64,000 bases of DNA from Methylotenera_A sp046598525 (GTDB lineage Bacteria; Pseudomonadota; Gammaproteobacteria; Burkholderiales; Methylophilaceae): NCBI GenBank assembly GCA_046598525.1, contig JBKJIJ010000020.1, positions 62,001 to 126,000 on the forward strand, read 5' to 3'. This document shows, piece after piece, positions 42,487 through 51,628 of the stretch (position 1 is its first letter; each line of letters starts with the position of its first letter). A program made the translations under genes and the position numbers. The notes under the pieces are model-generated. The model had not been told where the DNA came from. It saw only the letters and a program-made list of their open reading frames with translations, and did no database searches.

Positions 42487-42990
42487 ATGTCGAAGTTAAC
42501 AGCATTGGCAGTGAGTATCGCTATTTTAGGTGGAGTTTGGGCATTTTTAGCATTAAATCCGTTAGCAAGCGCGACATTAGTGTGGGTTGGTTTTATAGCA
42601 TGGGGTTGCTATTTCCATTCAGGCGCTGATACTGCCGCATTACAAAAAACCATTGCCGGTATGAGTTACGGCGCCGTTATTGCTGGTATTGCCTTGTACT
42701 TAGTCAGCTCTGGCGTGTTGGGTGGTTTAGGTGCTTTAGCCGCACCAGTCATCATTGCCGTTACCGTGTTTGCTTTGGTGATTGTCGCTGGCGCTAACTT
42801 GCTTTCTGTTGTGCCGGCCAATGTTTATGGTTTTGCGGCTACAGCAGGCTTGGCTTTAACAGCGGGTACAGCAGGCAATGCAACCATGGCAAACTTAACT
42901 AACCCTGTCTTGCTAGTGATTATTTCGGTAGTACTAGGTGCTTTATTTGGCATGGCTTCTGGCAAACTTGCCGGTGCTATTGGCAAATAA
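42487..42990 (+). CDS. DUF1097 membrane protein
   Basis: A 167-residue, very hydrophobic protein with about five to six transmembrane helices and the DUF1097 pattern (ALAVSIAILGGVWAFLAL; WVGFIAWGCYFHSGAD; VIIAVTVFALVIVAGANLLSVVPANVYGFAA). E. coli YcdZ-type members are of unknown function. GGGAG precedes the start. It is a single gene with its own terminator. Confidence 0.82.
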   Translation: MSKLTALAVSIAILGGVWAFLALNPLASATLVWVGFIAWGCYFHSGADTAALQKTIAGMSYGAVIAGIALYLVSSGVLGGLGALAAPVIIAVTVFALVIVAGANLLSVVPANVYGFAATAGLALTAGTAGNATMANLTNPVLLVIISVVLGALFGMASGKLAGAIGK

Positions 42991-43032
42991 TTAACTACAA
43001 GTAGTTATCTATAAATAGGTAAGCTATAGTTA

Positions 43033-43066
43033 CAAAAAAACCGCATCTTGTATGCGGTTTTTTTAT
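43033..43066. terminator. bidirectional intrinsic terminator
   Basis: AAAAAAACCGCAT-CTTGT-ATGCGGTTTTTTT between convergent genes. Confidence 0.9.
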
Positions 43067-43076
43067 TTAAAAACAA

Positions 43077-43958
43077 TTACTTAACAACTTTAAATCCGTA
43101 ATAGGTGCCAAATTCACCTTCGGTTTCGTGATACACAAATAACATATCGTTTGCATAACCCAAGCCATTAAAATGATTTTGCGAGCGCAATTTCATGTCT
43201 TTTGGTAATTCACTTTTGGCTACAAACTTGCCTGTTAAATCAAAAACTAATGCCGCCTTGTGATCTACATCCAGCAACACCAGCTCTTCACCTTTAATGC
43301 CCGTGTAAGCAATGTAGTGGTCGCTAATATCATCATGCAATACCGCTGCTTTGGTAAAATCTAAGGTAATTTCGCCAATTTTTTCGCGTTGTTTCGGGTC
43401 TACAATAAACACTTTGTTGCCGCGTTCTTGCTTGGCAAAATAGCGATTATTTTCAGCGTCATAACTGGGCATGGTGGCCGAATCGCCAAAAGCCGGGTTA
43501 AACAAAAACACTTCGTTTGAGCTATCTTTTATTTCGCCATTTTCGGCCACATCTAATGCATAAATGCCAGTGTTAGGTGAAAAACCAACATCACTAGAAA
43601 CATTGTAAGTAACGGTTTCTAATTTGGCCGAGTTTGGATTGTAATAAATAGAGCGATTGTCATAGCCAGGTTTGGCAGAATTCACGTATTTACCAGTATC
43701 GTCATAAGCATGAATCTGCGATTTTGATACGGCTGCTTCATATTCCGATGCCAAAGGCGCTAAGCCGCCATCGGCAATGTAGTAATGTTTTAAAAATGGA
43801 ATATAAGCCACCGTCATTGGGCGTGAAGTGGGCTTTTTTACTAATGGAATTTTAATGCCAACGGTAGCGGTAGGTAACACCTCAGCCAATACGGTATTTG
43901 TAGTCGCTAAGCCAGATAAAATAAGGCTGCCAATCAATAATGGTTGAATAAATTGCAT
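43077..43958 (-). CDS. secreted beta-propeller-like protein of unknown function
   Basis: Not recognised as a named family. A 293-residue protein with a Sec signal peptide (cleavage near NTVLA-E) and regularly spaced strands such as RPMTVAYIPFLKHYYIADGG, GIYALDVAENGEI, DAENNRYFAKQERGNKVFIVDP, HYIAYTGIKGEELVLLDVDH and ALVFDLTGKFVAKSEL. These repeats read like the blades of a YncE/NHL-type propeller. It is likely a periplasmic or surface binding protein; it stands alone between terminators. Confidence 0.7.
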   Translation of the reverse strand: MQFIQPLLIGSLILSGLATTNTVLAEVLPTATVGIKIPLVKKPTSRPMTVAYIPFLKHYYIADGGLAPLASEYEAAVSKSQIHAYDDTGKYVNSAKPGYDNRSIYYNPNSAKLETVTYNVSSDVGFSPNTGIYALDVAENGEIKDSSNEVFLFNPAFGDSATMPSYDAENNRYFAKQERGNKVFIVDPKQREKIGEITLDFTKAAVLHDDISDHYIAYTGIKGEELVLLDVDHKAALVFDLTGKFVAKSELPKDMKLRSQNHFNGLGYANDMLFVYHETEGEFGTYYGFKVVK

Positions 43959-44064
43959 AAGTTAACAGTGCTTTCTTGTTTAAACGAACTTGTTGGTAAC
44001 GTGTTGCTTAGTCTATTTGTTGACGATTCTAGTTCAAAGCCATAAAAAGGCTTATAAATAATGC

Positions 44065-45129
44065 TTACTTTATAACAGGTTTAGATTTTTCAATAAACAT
44101 GGCGTCGCCATAACTAAAAAAACGGTATTTTTTATCCACGGCATGCGCGTAGGCTTGTTTAATCGCATCAAATCCTGCAAATGCGGATACCAGCATTAAT
44201 AAGGTGCTTTTGGGTAAATGAAAGTTAGTCAGCAGCTTATCAACAATTTTAAAATCAAAACCCGGCGTAATAAAGATAGACGTTTCCGCGCTACCTGCTT
44301 CTAAAATCGCATCAATTTTGCCATCATTTAATGCCTTTTGCGCCGCACTTTCTAATGCGCGCAAACTGGTTGTGCCAACGGCCACCACATTCTTGCCAGC
44401 TTGCTTGGTCGATATAATGGCAGCTACTGTTTCATCCGAAATATGGTAAATCTCACTATGCATTTTGTGGTCTTTAATATTATCCACGCGCACTGGTTGA
44501 AAAGTGCCTGCCCCAACATGCAAAGTAACATAAGCGATTTTTACGCCTTTTGCCGTTATGGCGCTTAATACGGTTTCATCAAAATGCAAACCTGCCGTAG
44601 GCGCTGCGACAGCGCCTGCATGTTTAGCGTATACGGTTTGATAGCGCTCATCGTCTTGCGCGTCTGCATCGTGGGTAATATAGGGCGGTAACGGTAGGGC
44701 GCCGTAACTTTCCAGCAAATCTAAAACGGCTATATCGCCCATAAACTGCACATGAAATAAATCATCATCGCGACCAATTACTTTGGCATCAAACGCATCA
44801 GCCAAACGAAGCATATTGCCGGCCTTGGGCGCGCGCGAAGCACGTATGTGCGCCAACACATGATGTTCGTTTAAAACACGCTCTACTAGTATCTCTACTT
44901 GGCCGCCAGTGCTTTTAGTGCCAAACAATCGCGCCTTAATTACGCGCGTGTCATTAAAAACCAACAAGTCGCCGGCGGATAAAAAATGGGCAAAATCGAC
45001 AAACTGTTTATCCTCTAAAACACCCGTTTGGCTGCTTACATAAAGTAGCTTACTGGCATTGCGAGTGCTTGTGGGGTGCTGTGCAATTAGGCTGTCTGGT
45101 AAATAAAAGTCAAAATCTTGGGTTCGCAT
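44065..45129 (-). CDS. queA: S-adenosylmethionine:tRNA ribosyltransferase-isomerase
   Basis: A 354-residue QueA, which transfers and isomerises the ribosyl part of SAM onto preQ1 in tRNA to make epoxyqueuosine. FDFYLPDSLIAQHPTSTRNASKLL at the N-terminus, GDLLVFNDTRVIKARLFG, the PTAGLHFDE signature (~185-193) and NFHLPKSTLLMLVSAFAG are all conserved. ATG 45129 starts the conserved segment; the frame opens 45 bases earlier without family similarity. tgt does not follow within the window. Confidence 0.96.
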   Translation of the reverse strand: MRTQDFDFYLPDSLIAQHPTSTRNASKLLYVSSQTGVLEDKQFVDFAHFLSAGDLLVFNDTRVIKARLFGTKSTGGQVEILVERVLNEHHVLAHIRASRAPKAGNMLRLADAFDAKVIGRDDDLFHVQFMGDIAVLDLLESYGALPLPPYITHDADAQDDERYQTVYAKHAGAVAAPTAGLHFDETVLSAITAKGVKIAYVTLHVGAGTFQPVRVDNIKDHKMHSEIYHISDETVAAIISTKQAGKNVVAVGTTSLRALESAAQKALNDGKIDAILEAGSAETSIFITPGFDFKIVDKLLTNFHLPKSTLLMLVSAFAGFDAIKQAYAHAVDKKYRFFSYGDAMFIEKSKPVIK

Positions 45130-45174
45130 TACGAAAAAACTTGTTATAATAATGAAGTTGACATTATACCTCAT

Positions 45175-45261
45175 GCCGGGATGGCGGAATTGGTAGACGC
45201 ACGGGACTCAAAATCCCGCGTTGGCGACAACGTGGGGGTTCGATTCCCCCTCCCGGCACCA
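45175..45261 (+). tRNA. tRNA-Leu(CAA)
   Basis: An 87-base tRNA gene including the encoded CCA. The acceptor stem GCCGGGA/TCCCGGC, the anticodon stem CGGGA/TCCCG and loop CTCAAAA give anticodon CAA at 45209-45211 (reads UUG). A long type-II variable arm and a GGTTCGATTCC T-arm are present. It is divergent from queA. Confidence 0.97.
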
Positions 45262-45417
45262 AATCGAAATGTAGCTTAAAAGCCTTATTGGCTAATTATG
45301 CTGTGCTTGAAATGGTTAATGAGGTATGCTAGATTAATTGAACTTGTAACAAGTTGTAACAGTCGTTATTCATTATTAGAACTTTAAGGCTTAGGTTATA
45401 AAAATTTCCTAAATATT

Positions 45418-45894
45418 ATGCTATCAATAATGGACTGTAAAATCGTTGCAAGGCCCAATAACTCACTTTCACCAGAAAATAGTTTAAAGCTAATGGTGGT
45501 GCTTGCGATTATTGCTTTCGTAGTGGCGCTAGGGTTTACCCATATTGGTGCTTGGCTAGTTTTACCATTTGCTGGCCTAGAGCTGGCCGCTTTTGCGTAT
45601 GCTTTCTATTATATAAATCTGCATTCAAGCGATTACGAAAGTATAGCGATTGAAGATGACAAAATAATTGTAGAAAAAAGAAACTTCAAAGAAACAACTA
45701 TTACCGAGTTTCAGCGTTATTGGACTCAAGTACATGTGCGTGATGTGACTAATAATAAAGGTTTAATTAGTAAAAACGGGCTATTTATATGCTCGCGTGG
45801 TAAAGAGGTTGAGTTTGGTAAGTATTTTATAGACGATGAGCAGCGAGTAATCTTAGCGCGCGAGCTCAAACAAAAATTACAAAGTATTCATTAG
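45418..45894 (+). CDS. DUF2244 membrane protein
   Basis: A 158-residue protein with two close transmembrane segments (residues ~28-46 and ~50-68, LKLMVVLAIIAFVVALGFTHIGAW; LPFAGLELAAFAYAFYYI) and a cytoplasmic C-terminal half with VEKRNFKETTITEFQRYWTQVHV. This is the DUF2244 layout. The family commonly sits right before the cytochrome c oxidase genes in betaproteobacteria, as here, 30 bases before coxB. Its role is not known; assembly assistance is a guess from context. Confidence 0.83.
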   Translation: MLSIMDCKIVARPNNSLSPENSLKLMVVLAIIAFVVALGFTHIGAWLVLPFAGLELAAFAYAFYYINLHSSDYESIAIEDDKIIVEKRNFKETTITEFQRYWTQVHVRDVTNNKGLISKNGLFICSRGKEVEFGKYFIDDEQRVILARELKQKLQSIH

Positions 45895-45924
45895 TTTATT
45901 TATTAATAAGTCTTGGAGCGGTTT

Positions 45925-47091
45925 ATGCAAGTTTTTAAAAAAATTGGGCTAGGTTTAGCAGCAATGCTAATGTCGCTCAGTGCTTTCGCTGATTACAGTT
46001 GGAATTTCCCAGAGCCAGTAACCCCAATGGCTTTAGATACCTTGCATGTGCATAATAAATTTATGCTAATTACCATGGTTATCTTTGTGGCAGTTTTGGC
46101 CATTATGATTTACTCAATTTTTGCGCATCGCAAAAACAAGGGTTACAAAGCCGTAGCCGATAAAGCCCCATCAACCGCTGTAGAGATTTTCTGGGTATTA
46201 GTGCCTTTCGTTATTTTGTTGTTAATCGACTTTGTAATTATGGGTATTCCTGCTTACCACAGTGTGGTAATGATGGAAGATACACGCGACAAAGCAACCA
46301 TGGTGATCAAAGTGACTGGTTCACAATGGCGCTGGCAATATGAGTACTTAGATGGTGAAGCGCAAGGTATCAAGTTTGTGAGTAACTTGACTACAACTGA
46401 AGATCAGCAAAAAAATGCGGCTGAAAAAAGCGAAAATTATTTATTAGAAGTGGACAATCACCTAGTGTTACCAGTAGGTGAAAAAGTACGTATTCTAATG
46501 ACTGCTTCTGATGTATTACATAACTGGTGGGTGCCGCAATTTGGTTCATCTCGCGTTGCAGTGCCAGGTTTTATCCGTGAAACATGGGTGCAGGTAGATA
46601 AAGCAGGAACGTATCGCGGCCAGTGTAAAGAGTTGTGCGGTAAAGGCCATGGCTATATGCCAGTGGTGGTAGATGCAGTACCGATGGAAGAATACAAAGT
46701 TTGGGTTGCTGCTAAAAAAGCAGAACTAGCTAAAGCCGGCGAAATTAAAGAAATGACTAAAGATGATTTGGTTGCGCAAGGCAAAGGCGTATACGAGAAA
46801 AACTGTGCGGTTTGTCACCAAGTGAATGGTGCAGGCTTACCACCCGCTTTTCCTGCAATGACAGGTAGCGCAATTGCACTAGGCCCAATTTTTGGAGCTG
46901 ATGGCAAATATCTTAAAGACAGTCATTTAGATCGTTTGCTTAACGGTAAAGGCGTGATGCCAGCATGGAAAGCCACACTAAATGACACTGAAATTGCCGC
47001 GGTAATTACCTATGAGCGCCAAGCGCTTGGTAATACGGCGACAGTTGATCCAATTGTACAGCCGGCGCAAGTGCAAGCGGCGCGTCAATAG
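45925..47091 (+). CDS. coxB: cytochrome c oxidase subunit II with fused cytochrome c domain
   Basis: A 388-residue subunit: signal peptide, two transmembrane helices (~30-55, ~73-97), then the CuA cupredoxin domain with ligands in VLHNWWVPQFG and RGQCKELCGKGHGYMPVVV (Cys, Glu, Cys, His, Met). A C-terminal class I cytochrome c domain carries CAVCH (heme Cys294, Cys297, His298) with a distal Met in GVMPAW. This fused form is the caa3-type. It accepts electrons from soluble cytochrome c. GGAG sits before the ATG at 45925. Confidence 0.96.
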   Translation: MQVFKKIGLGLAAMLMSLSAFADYSWNFPEPVTPMALDTLHVHNKFMLITMVIFVAVLAIMIYSIFAHRKNKGYKAVADKAPSTAVEIFWVLVPFVILLLIDFVIMGIPAYHSVVMMEDTRDKATMVIKVTGSQWRWQYEYLDGEAQGIKFVSNLTTTEDQQKNAAEKSENYLLEVDNHLVLPVGEKVRILMTASDVLHNWWVPQFGSSRVAVPGFIRETWVQVDKAGTYRGQCKELCGKGHGYMPVVVDAVPMEEYKVWVAAKKAELAKAGEIKEMTKDDLVAQGKGVYEKNCAVCHQVNGAGLPPAFPAMTGSAIALGPIFGADGKYLKDSHLDRLLNGKGVMPAWKATLNDTEIAAVITYERQALGNTATVDPIVQPAQVQAARQ

Positions 47092-47138
47092 TTTATTTTT
47101 GATTTATTTGTTGAAATTAAGGTAATTAGGAGAACGCT

Positions 47139-48731
47139 ATGAGTACAACAACGGTAGCACATGATGACGTACATCATGATCATCCATCGGGAATTATGCG
47201 TTGGCTGACAACAACTAATCACAAAGATATTGGTACGATGTATTTGACCTTTTCTTTGGTGATGTTTTTAGTAGGTGGCGCAATGGTTTTAGGCATTCGT
47301 GCCGAATTGTTCCAACCAGGTTTGCAGTTAATGAATCCTGATTTTTACAATCAGTTAATTGGTGTGCATGCATTAATTATGATTTTTGCGGCCTTAATGC
47401 CGGCGGCCACTGGTTTTGCTAACTGGATGATTCCACTACAAATCGGCGCGCCAGATATGGCTTTGCCGCGTTTGAATAACTGGGGTTTCTGGTTACTGCC
47501 ACCTTCAGCGATACTATTAACATTACCGTTTACACTTGCCTTATTTGGTATTGGTGATGGCGCAATTGCAACTGGCTGGACATTCTATCCACCGCTGTCT
47601 GTGCAAGGTGGTATTGGTGTTGACTTTGCGATTTTCGCGGTTCACTTATTAGGTGTTTCTTCAGTAATGGGGTCAATCAACATTATTGTGACATTATTCA
47701 ATATGCGCGCGCCTGGCATGACATTAATGAAAATGCCAATGTTTGCATGGGGCTGGTTAATTACTGCATTCTTGCTAGTAGCTACTATTCCAGTGTTAGC
47801 TGGTGCGGTAACAATGTTATTAACAGATCGTCATTTCGGTACGCACTTCTTTGATGCGGCTGGTGGTGGTGACCCAATCATGTTCCAACACTTATTCTGG
47901 TTCTTCGGTCACCCAGAAGTGTATATTTTGTTATTACCAGTGTGGGGTTTCATTCCACAAATTCTACAAACATTCTCACGTAAACCAATGTATGGTTACA
48001 AAGCGCAAGTTTACTCACTATGGGCAATTGGTGCTTTAGCAGTGGTTGTTTGGGCGCATCACTTCTTTACTGCTGGTATGCCAGTACCTGCCTTGCTTTA
48101 CTTTATGTATAGCACCATGGCTATTTCATTGCCTTTAGCTGTATTGTTCTTCTGCTGGATTAAAACCATGTGGAAAGGCTCAATGACATTCGAAACGCCT
48201 ATGTTGTTTGCGGTGGGTTGGATTATTCTTTTCGGTATCGGTGGCTTAACTGGCTTAGTGTTAGCCGACGTTGCAGCTGATGCGCAATACCATAACAGTT
48301 ACTTTGTTGTAGCGCATTTCCACTACACATTATTTGCTGGCGGTATCATGGGTATTATGGCTGGCGTGTATTACTGGTTACCAAAAATGACAGGTAATAT
48401 GTACGATGAGAAATTGGGTAAATGGCATTTCTGGTTAACAGCAATTTCGTTTAACCTAACCTTTATTCCACAGTTCTTCGTTGGTTTAGCTGGCATGCCA
48501 CGTCGTATTCCAGACTACGCATTGCAATTTGCTGAGTTCAATATGATCTCTTCAATCGCCGCGTTTGCTCTAGGCTTGTCACAATTGTTATTCGTTTACG
48601 TGATTATCAAATGCGTAAAAGGTGGCAAAAAAGCAACGGACAAAGTGTGGGAAGGTGCAGAAGGTTTGGAGTGGACATTATCATCACCACCTCCGTACCA
48701 TAGCTTCACTGAGCAACCAATTATTAAATAA
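47139..48731 (+). CDS. coxA: cytochrome c oxidase subunit I
   Basis: A 530-residue, 12-helix heme-copper oxidase subunit. LIGVHALIMIFAALMPAATGFANW gives the low-spin heme His, and FWFFGHPEVYILLLPVWGF the CuB His and cross-linked Tyr. VWAHHFFTAGMP gives the CuB His pair, and YFVVAHFHYTLFAGG the heme a3 and a axial His. It is the catalytic core that reduces O2 and pumps protons. It follows coxB directly. Confidence 0.97.
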   Translation: MSTTTVAHDDVHHDHPSGIMRWLTTTNHKDIGTMYLTFSLVMFLVGGAMVLGIRAELFQPGLQLMNPDFYNQLIGVHALIMIFAALMPAATGFANWMIPLQIGAPDMALPRLNNWGFWLLPPSAILLTLPFTLALFGIGDGAIATGWTFYPPLSVQGGIGVDFAIFAVHLLGVSSVMGSINIIVTLFNMRAPGMTLMKMPMFAWGWLITAFLLVATIPVLAGAVTMLLTDRHFGTHFFDAAGGGDPIMFQHLFWFFGHPEVYILLLPVWGFIPQILQTFSRKPMYGYKAQVYSLWAIGALAVVVWAHHFFTAGMPVPALLYFMYSTMAISLPLAVLFFCWIKTMWKGSMTFETPMLFAVGWIILFGIGGLTGLVLADVAADAQYHNSYFVVAHFHYTLFAGGIMGIMAGVYYWLPKMTGNMYDEKLGKWHFWLTAISFNLTFIPQFFVGLAGMPRRIPDYALQFAEFNMISSIAAFALGLSQLLFVYVIIKCVKGGKKATDKVWEGAEGLEWTLSSPPPYHSFTEQPIIK

Positions 48732-48740
48732 TGACTATTA

Positions 48741-48770
48741 GAAAAGCCCAAGCCTACTTGGGCTTTTCCA
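48741..48770 (+). terminator. hairpin after coxA (partial terminator or mRNA stabiliser)
   Basis: AAAAGCCCAAG-CCTA-CTTGGGCTTTT is a perfect 11-bp stem, but the T run is only four bases. In the middle of the operon it may reduce rather than end transcription, lowering assembly-factor expression relative to coxBA. Confidence 0.6.
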
Positions 48771-48791
48771 TTGAATGGAAGTATTCGGTAA

Positions 48792-48905
48792 ATGGAAAAT
48801 CAAGAAGTAGCTAGACGTAGTAGAAGTAAAAAAATAGCTTGGATATTTGGGGCGGTTGCCATTGTGTGGTATGTGGTGTCGATGTTCACAATATGGAACC
48901 TGTAA
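48792..48905 (+). CDS. 37-residue cytochrome oxidase small assembly-type membrane protein
   Basis: A short frame that starts ATG at 48792 and encodes MENQEVARRSRSKKIAWIFG, followed by a hydrophobic helix (AVAIVWYVVSMFTIW) and the end NL. The basic N-terminal stretch and single helix resemble the small cytochrome oxidase-associated proteins found between coxA and ctaG in betaproteobacteria. Its stop overlaps the ctaG start region by 13 bases, which suggests translational coupling. Confidence 0.72.
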   Translation: MENQEVARRSRSKKIAWIFGAVAIVWYVVSMFTIWNL

Positions 48906-49465
48906 ACAATCCAGATTCACTCAAGCCAAAAACCAAAGCTGAGCTTGAAAATGCCAATGCTAAATTGGCCAAAAAAATGGTGTGGGTAGCAGCAGGTTCT
49001 TTGTTGTTTGCTTTTGCATTAGTGCCTTTGTACGATGTTTTATGCAGCATTACTGGCTTAAATGGTAAGACCAATAATGAAGCGTCTACATTATCAAAAG
49101 CAAAAGTAGATACCAGCCGAAATGTAACCGTACAGTTTACCTCGGCGGTAATGCCGGGTTTAGGATGGAATTTTTACCCTAAGCAAGCCAGTATTACCTT
49201 GCACCCAGGTCAAATTGAAACGGTTTTGTTTGAAGCAAAAAATATAACCAGCCAAGTGGTGGTTGGGCAAGCAATTCCGAGTGTTAGCCCAGGTATTGCA
49301 TCGGTTTATTTAAAAAAAGTAGAATGTTTTTGTTTTGTTAACCAAAGTTTAAAGCCGGGTGAAACAAAAGTAATGCCGTTACGGTTTTTTGTCGATCCAG
49401 CATTACCAAAAGATGTAAGTGAAATGACTTTGTCGTATTCATTTTTTGAAGCGACAAAAAAATAA
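48893..49465 (+). CDS. ctaG: cytochrome c oxidase assembly protein CtaG (Cox11)
   Basis: A 190-residue protein that delivers Cu(I) to the CuB site of subunit I. An N-terminal cytoplasmic segment and one transmembrane helix (MVWVAAGSLLFAFALVPLYDVLC) lead into the periplasmic immunoglobulin-like domain with MPGLGWNFYPKQ and the copper motif VECFCFVNQ. ATG at 48893 (MEPVNNPDSL) is the sensible start because the further upstream frame runs through the small upstream gene. Confidence 0.94.
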   Translation: MEPVNNPDSLKPKTKAELENANAKLAKKMVWVAAGSLLFAFALVPLYDVLCSITGLNGKTNNEASTLSKAKVDTSRNVTVQFTSAVMPGLGWNFYPKQASITLHPGQIETVLFEAKNITSQVVVGQAIPSVSPGIASVYLKKVECFCFVNQSLKPGETKVMPLRFFVDPALPKDVSEMTLSYSFFEATKK

Positions 49466-49609
49466 AAGTGATTTGAATATCGCCTAGCATTAAAAAGTAT
49501 TAAAAATTAGTATTAAAAAATAAAGTATAAAAAGGGAGCTTGTATCGCCAGTAAAGCGATACAACGTTATAATTAAGTAGTTAAAATTTAGGTGCTTGGG
49601 AGTAAACGA

Positions 49610-50491
49610 ATGGCAACACATTCAGAAAATCAATATTATGTACCGCATGGCAGCATATATCCTTCAATATTATCAGTAGGTTTACTGTCACTTGCTTCAG
49701 GCTTCATTTTTAATATGAATAACCTGCATTTTGGTAAGTGGATGATGTATTTAGGCGCTGCTATTATTATCGCCATGACCTTTAAATGGATGGGTTCAGT
49801 GATTACTGAAAGCATCACAGGACAATACAAAAGCTGGGAAGATAAATCGTTCCGTATTGGTATGATTGTGTTTATTTGCTCTGAAGTAGCTTTCTTTGCG
49901 GCATTCTTTGGTGCGCTATTTTACATGCGCGTATTGTCAGTGCCAGATTTAGCGGGCTATGACGCAGACATTACACCGTACAAAGATTTCTTAAGTTCAT
50001 GGCCTTCATTAGGCCCAGGTGGTAATGTTTTAGGTACAGAATATGTGCCGCCAGCTGACTTTAAGCCAATGCATTGGAATGGTTTACCATTAATTAACAC
50101 CATCTTATTACTAAGTTCTGGTGCAACCATTACTTGGGCACATTGGGGTTTGATTAAAAATAAACGTACGCAGTTAGTCGCTGGTATGGCGTTAACTGTT
50201 TTGCTAGGTATTACTTTCTTGGTTTGCCAAGCAATGGAATACCATGAAGCTTACACAGAAATGGGTTTAACATTAGGTAGCGGCGCTTACGGTGCAACCT
50301 TCTTTATGTTGACCGGTTTCCATGGTTTCCATGTATTGCTTGGAACCACCATGTTGATTGTTATTTTAATTCGCTGCATGAAAGGCCACTTTACGCCTGA
50401 GCATCACTTTGGTTTTGAAGGTGTTGCTTGGTACTGGCACTTTGTGGATGTGGTTTGGTTAGGTTTGTTTATATTTGTATACATGCTTTAA
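49610..50491 (+). CDS. coxC: cytochrome c oxidase subunit III
   Basis: A 293-residue, seven-helix subunit III. VPHGSIYPSILSVGLLSLASG at the N-terminus, ICSEVAFFAAFFGALFYMR, FFMLTGFHGFHVLLGTTMLI and FEGVAWYWHFVDVVWLGLFI match the family closely. It stabilises subunit I and its oxygen channel. GGGAG lies 8 bases before the ATG at 49610. Confidence 0.96.
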   Translation: MATHSENQYYVPHGSIYPSILSVGLLSLASGFIFNMNNLHFGKWMMYLGAAIIIAMTFKWMGSVITESITGQYKSWEDKSFRIGMIVFICSEVAFFAAFFGALFYMRVLSVPDLAGYDADITPYKDFLSSWPSLGPGGNVLGTEYVPPADFKPMHWNGLPLINTILLLSSGATITWAHWGLIKNKRTQLVAGMALTVLLGITFLVCQAMEYHEAYTEMGLTLGSGAYGATFFMLTGFHGFHVLLGTTMLIVILIRCMKGHFTPEHHFGFEGVAWYWHFVDVVWLGLFIFVYML

Positions 50492-50502
50492 CTAGCCATA
50501 AT

Positions 50503-50538
50503 AAAAAGGGCGATGCATTGATTGCATCGCCCTTTTTA
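50503..50538. terminator. bidirectional intrinsic terminator after coxC
   Basis: AAAAAGGGCGATGCA-TTGAT-TGCATCGCCCTTTTT; it also ends the convergent small gene. Confidence 0.92.
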
Positions 50539-50554
50539 TTTGAAACGATTAAAA

Positions 50555-50767
50555 CTAAAGTGCGTGACCAAGCTTGCCAAAGTAGGCCGCGATAATTAAA
50601 GCAATAAACAGCGCGATTGATAAACCAATACGCATGGTTAACGCTTTAACCGTTCTATCGCTACCCGATTTATCTTTGTTTAAGAAAAACAAAGCTGAAA
50701 ATAAACTGCCCAAAATAACAATTAAAACCAATACAACTGCAATTTTAATAAACATTAATATGTCCAA
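50555..50767 (-). CDS. twin transmembrane protein (DUF2909 family)
   Basis: A 70-residue protein with two helices (residues ~7-30 and ~45-63) joined by NKDKSGSDRTVKALTMRIGLS, the conserved loop of the DUF2909 small twin-transmembrane family that occurs with cytochrome oxidase genes. Transcribed against the cox genes and before SURF1. Function unknown. Confidence 0.8.
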   Translation of the reverse strand: MDILMFIKIAVVLVLIVILGSLFSALFFLNKDKSGSDRTVKALTMRIGLSIALFIALIIAAYFGKLGHAL

Positions 50768-50806
50768 GAGAAGTAAATAAATAATTATGCGACTGGTCTA
50801 GTATAA

Positions 50807-51589
50807 ATGCAATTTAGATTTCTGAATGTTGAATTTAAGCCGACATTGCTTGGCACGCTGATTACACTTATCTGTATCCCAACTTTTATCAAGCTGGGTT
50901 TCTGGCAATACGAAAAAGCGGCATTAAAGCAGAAGATTCAAGCTAATTTTGAGCAAACAAATGCTAATCAATCACCAAATTTAAAAGACTTTTTGCTGAA
51001 TTCTGAGCAATTAGAATTTAAAAAAATTGAGGTGGATGGCGAATACTATAAGCAATACCAGATACTCATTGATAATAAAGTTGAAAATAGCTTAGCTGGC
51101 TATCATGTTATTACGCCGCTAAAAATTCAAAACTCAGATACCTATGTTTTGGTCAATCGCGGCTGGATTCAAGCTGGTAAAACGCGTGCCGATATACCCG
51201 CTTTTGATACGCCAGCTGGCGCGCTAAAGGTAAAAGGAATGGCATGGTTGCCGACCAAGAAGATATTTACGCTAGAAGATAAAACGCCACTAGAAAAAGT
51301 ACCAGTAAATAAAGCGCCAGTAGATAAAACGCAGTCAGCTACCAATGCAGAGTGGCAATTGGTTTGGCAAAATTTAGATATGCAGAAATATGTAAAAAGC
51401 GCACCAATCAAAATTTTACCCATCATTGTAAAATTGGATAATGACAGCGCAGCGGGTGGGTTTGTGCGCAATTGGGAAATGTCCGCTGACCGCATCGTGA
51501 CGCATATGGGCTATGCTTTTCAGTGGTTTGGATTTGCCTTTGCCGCATTGGCCATTTATTTGTATTTAGGTATTAAAAAGTTAAATTAG
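50807..51589 (+). CDS. SURF1 family cytochrome oxidase biogenesis protein
   Basis: A 260-residue inner membrane protein with helices at both ends (LLGTLITLICIPTFIKLGFWQYEKA near 12-37, MGYAFQWFGFAFAALAIYLYLG near 233-255) and a periplasmic domain with VLVNRGWIQAGKTRADIP (~103-120) and IVKLDNDSAAGGFVRNWEM. SURF1 aids heme a insertion into subunit I. It lies directly upstream of a SCO-like gene, ctaA and ctaB. Confidence 0.93.
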   Translation: MQFRFLNVEFKPTLLGTLITLICIPTFIKLGFWQYEKAALKQKIQANFEQTNANQSPNLKDFLLNSEQLEFKKIEVDGEYYKQYQILIDNKVENSLAGYHVITPLKIQNSDTYVLVNRGWIQAGKTRADIPAFDTPAGALKVKGMAWLPTKKIFTLEDKTPLEKVPVNKAPVDKTQSATNAEWQLVWQNLDMQKYVKSAPIKILPIIVKLDNDSAAGGFVRNWEMSADRIVTHMGYAFQWFGFAFAALAIYLYLGIKKLN

Positions 51590-51628
51590 GATTTATAAGT
51601 AAGATTTGATCAATAGGTAAAGGTTTTT

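Noticed and set aside
45130..45174. Upstream start for QueA
   Set aside because: The 15 extra residues are not conserved and run up to the edge of the divergent tRNA-Leu.
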